NCBI RefSeq assembly: GCF_033807715.1
Contig: NC_084596.1
Span: 36,356,879-36,420,878, forward strand
Reading direction: 5' to 3'
DNA from: Cololabis saira
Taxonomy: Eukaryota; Chordata; Actinopteri; Beloniformes; Belonidae
DNA length: 64,000 nt
The stretch's first letter is position 1; each line of letters starts with the position of its first letter. Position numbers and translations under genes: made by a program. Under the pieces are notes generated by a model. It had not been told where the DNA came from, ran no database searches, and saw only the letters and a list, made by a program, of their open reading frames with translations. Below, one piece after another: positions 61,171 to 64,000 of the stretch.

Positions 61171-64000
61171 GCACATGTCGTCAGTTGTAATACCACCTGA
61201 CATCAGCACAATTGCGTTTGGAGTCAATGTGGATGTCCTCTATAAGCCAATCACCCAATCGGCGCTCTCCTGACTACTTGGGTCAGAGGGCAGGGTGATG
61301 TCATACTTTCTGACAAGATGACAAAAAGCCAGAGAGAGAGCAAGTGGGAGAGAGTTTCTCACAGGTTTGGGGTGCCATCATGACGTATGGTGGTCCGAGC
61401 ATTCACAATATGTGACTCCAAATCTGGCAGCCAACAATAAAGCACTCAGTGAAACATTTATGGCTTTCATAAACAAGAGCCAGTGATTAATGTTAGCCCT
61501 CTTCTTTGGGATTTCTAATAAAGTATGACACATTTACACCCCTGGTCAATGCAGCCAAAGCCCTATTAAACATGTCTGAGAGGATAGATGGCTGTGGCGC
61601 ACATGCTGACACTGACTCACGCACACAAGAAAAAGAAATTAACCAAACAATGCACAGCTCATGTTTTTCTGTCCAAGTCATAAGAAGCCAGGCACCCTCA
61701 TGTCCAATTCGCTCTGACTTTAAAGGCTCAGTTGTCTCCGATTGGACTGTAGGCATGGCAGCAAATCTCTTTTGTTTTGTTTATAACTGGAATTGTTCTG
61801 AGATCGCCCCCCACTTAAACTTACTCTTGTTTAACAGCTGTATTGTGCAGAGAGGCTTATAAAACCGATGATATATGACCATGAATATCGAGAGGGTAAA
61901 ATACATCAACAACGAAACTCTTGTGGCTGAAGAGCTCAGTGCCTTTATTTGCCTGTTTCCTCCGGGAGATTGACTGTGCTCTCTCTCTCTCTTTTTAGCG
62001 AGAGGCAGTTGTTGGTTACTTTCCAGACTTTGCAGACTTTACAATGAAGTGTTGCTTTTGGGTAATGAAGGAAAAATTGAACTCTTGTTATTATACAGCT
62101 CCATCAGAATGTGACATTTAAATTCATGGACATGAGAAGCAAATCAATGTAGTAAAGATATGACTCAGAGAAGAAATAAGTCATGCAAAGGCGGAAGGGA
62201 ACACCTTTTCTAACAAGGAAGATAAAGGTTGGTAAAACAAAGGATTTAATTGCAAGGTGATAAAGAAGGGATGAGTATGAAGTGGACAAAAGGAAATTAA
62301 ATCATAATGTTTTGACATTATAGTTGTTGTTTCATTATCAGATAAATCAAGGACTTTTTACTGGATACTTTTGAAACTGCTGCAAACAGCATTTGAGTTA
62401 TGTTCATATTCAAAGGGTAAAAAACATACAAAAGTATCTGGAAAAGTCTAGTTTAAAATGATTTAGATGTTACCATATTTCCCTGATGGTTTTTGAGGCT
62501 ATTTAGATGTGAACGTGTGTGTATGTGTGTGTTATTGTGTGTGTGTGTGGTTATAAACCATGCAGTGACTCCATCTCTCCATTATAGTGTAATCATCCAA
62601 AAGTAGACAGGGGCATTTAAGTAGGAATGAGCGCATTTTAAGAAGGGGGAAAAAAAACGAGTGCCAATACCACAACTGGAGTGCCGCACAAACTTGCTTT
62701 GACTTTTAGCCTCTGTCCTCGTAACACCTGGCTCGGAGCGACCGCTTTAGATGTCACGAGTTTATTAGCTCTACATGGACTCTGTTTTCTCCTTGTCCCC
62801 GTCAAAGTCAGTACAAGCTGTGCCACTGTAAACAATCATTCAGATAATTATTATAAAGGCTAGCAATCACCAATATGAGTCAAGCTGGCTGACGCATGTT
62901 TAGTTATAGCTACTCTGAAGTCAAATAAAAGTGCATTTACAATTGTACATGTACCTTTCTATTTGCATTGTATTTCTTTTTCTGCCTTTGCAGATGTTTC
63001 CAAAACGGTTTGTCCAAAAACCTTTCTACTTTTTTGACACATTAAAATATATGTTTACTTCTTAAAACAAACAAGTGTTAATTCATTTCATACTGTTCTC
63101 CTGTGGGTTTTATCCAGGGCTGTCTCTCTTCGCTGCATGGTCTTTCCCAGCACCACATGCCCTCCTTTCCCCAGTCCCACCCACTGTAACCATGGTAGCT
63201 TTTTTTTCCTCAGCCCTTACCGGGAATCCCATCGCCATTCCATCCCCAAAGTACACCCCAGAGCAAGCCATTGTTTTACTGCCCAGCGTTGTTCCCTGAA
63301 AGACTGGAATTTGATGCTTCACGGGGTAAAATCAAACCAGACATTTGGAGGAGAGAGGGAGGAGAAAGATTTGTGTTTCTTCAAATTTTGTTCGGTTTTG
63401 GTAGTAGAGCAGTTTATTATGGAAATTGATGGTTACAGACCAGGTGATTGTATGATTTTTATTTTAACCATTGTGTTATTCTCTGGCTGCACACTGTGGG
63501 GTTAAATGCTTCTGAACAATATTAAATCAACCTCAATACATGCCTTCACAGTCATTAACTGTAAGTCAAAGAGCAAGGGGGAGAAAGAAAGGGATAGGCG
63601 AAGGAGGCAAGTGAGGGAATATGTGAATGTCTGTGAGCTTGAAGGGAGTGGAGGGGTTTAGGCAAGTGAGCTTGCCAGGCTCCCTGCTGGGCTCCCATTC
63701 ACTGAAGCTGTTCTTTTACAAGGAACCCTGCCTGGCAAAAAGGGGCCAACCTGCCAGGATGAAAAGAAAGGGGTGGGCAAATCCAGTCAAGGATGCAACT
63801 GTTGCTATGTGGGGAAAAAAAATATGGTGATGTCTTTTGGTCCCTCTCAATTCCGTTTGGTTAAAGTCCAATGAATGCTATCACTGATGAGTGAGTGATT
63901 GAGGCAGCAGCATATAACTGAACCAAAACCCTTGATTGTTAAAAGTCTTTACCACTGTATGTGCCCACAGTATGATGCAGGGTGGCTCTTACTTTGATGG

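Larger units (their letters stand above)
35860..64000 (-). other. Partial rnf220 intron, at least 28 kb, upstream of exon A
   Basis: Exon A begins inside a Cys codon, so a coding exon must lie upstream, but no minus-strand ORF resembling the RNF220 N-terminus is present up to 64000. Contents: hAT and piggyBac-like MITEs, a large inverted repeat, LINE fragments, microsatellites (also CA/GT tracts at about 37288-37316, 39006-39044, 43473-43515, 44132-44200, 50618-50660, 51022-51058, 52320-52340, 61135-61166), pyrimidine-rich stretches (37490-37800, 39390-39590, 41700-41760, 42640-42700, 50340-50440), and non-repetitive blocks that may be regulatory. From 61200 to 64000 I see nothing recognisable. 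Confidence 0.65.

Noticed and set aside
35860..64000. Search for the large N-terminal rnf220 exon or another host gene
   Set aside because: No long minus-strand frame with family features, and no convincing multi-exon gene on either strand.

Overview
This is vertebrate, almost certainly teleost fish, nuclear DNA. Short exons sit between long introns, and the introns are full of dinucleotide and tetranucleotide microsatellites and small non-autonomous DNA transposons of kinds common in fish genomes. The only host gene I can support is rnf220, a RING-type E3 ubiquitin ligase, on the minus strand. I cannot tell whether it is the a or b fish paralogue.

Nine consecutive internal coding exons are present. 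In transcription order they are 35730-35859, 27628-27679, 22588-22683, 19523-19565, 17580-17704, 15622-15751, 6724-6916, 6553-6608 and 5334-5436. They total 928 nt and encode about 309 residues. All eight internal junctions keep the reading frame, and the conceptual product follows the vertebrate RNF220 family through two Cys-rich zinc-binding motifs, a basic segment, the conserved FEEYEW/KRIRAT block, the acidic SDADLDVDGDDTLEYGK block and the MPSTSNGESS linker. The large N-terminal exon lies beyond position 64000. The C-terminal coiled coil and RING exons lie beyond position 1. Seven of the eight complete introns appear to be GT-AG; intron 27680-35729 has a GC-AG donor.

Region by region: 1-5333 is the start-proximal part of an incomplete intron, with a hAT element carrying a 0.86 kb purine microsatellite. 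5334-6916 is a cluster of three exons. 6917-15621 is an intron with a second copy of the same hAT family, three (GT)n tracts in a degenerate higher-order array, and a TIR element. 15622-22683 holds four exons, nested TIR elements and retroposon tails. 22684-27627 has a hAT element inside a LINE fragment. 27680-35729 begins with a 1.5 kb (ATCC)n array and later carries a TTAA MITE and a remnant hAT transposase ORF. 35860-64000 is at least 28 kb of the intron after the missing N-terminal exon. It contains transposon relics, a perfect 83-bp inverted repeat and several AT-rich, homeodomain-site-like stretches that could be conserved regulatory DNA. No tRNA, rRNA, CRISPR array or second protein-coding host gene was found. 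I did not find a convincing new multi-gene system. The most interesting points are splice-site features of rnf220 and repeat structures inside its introns.
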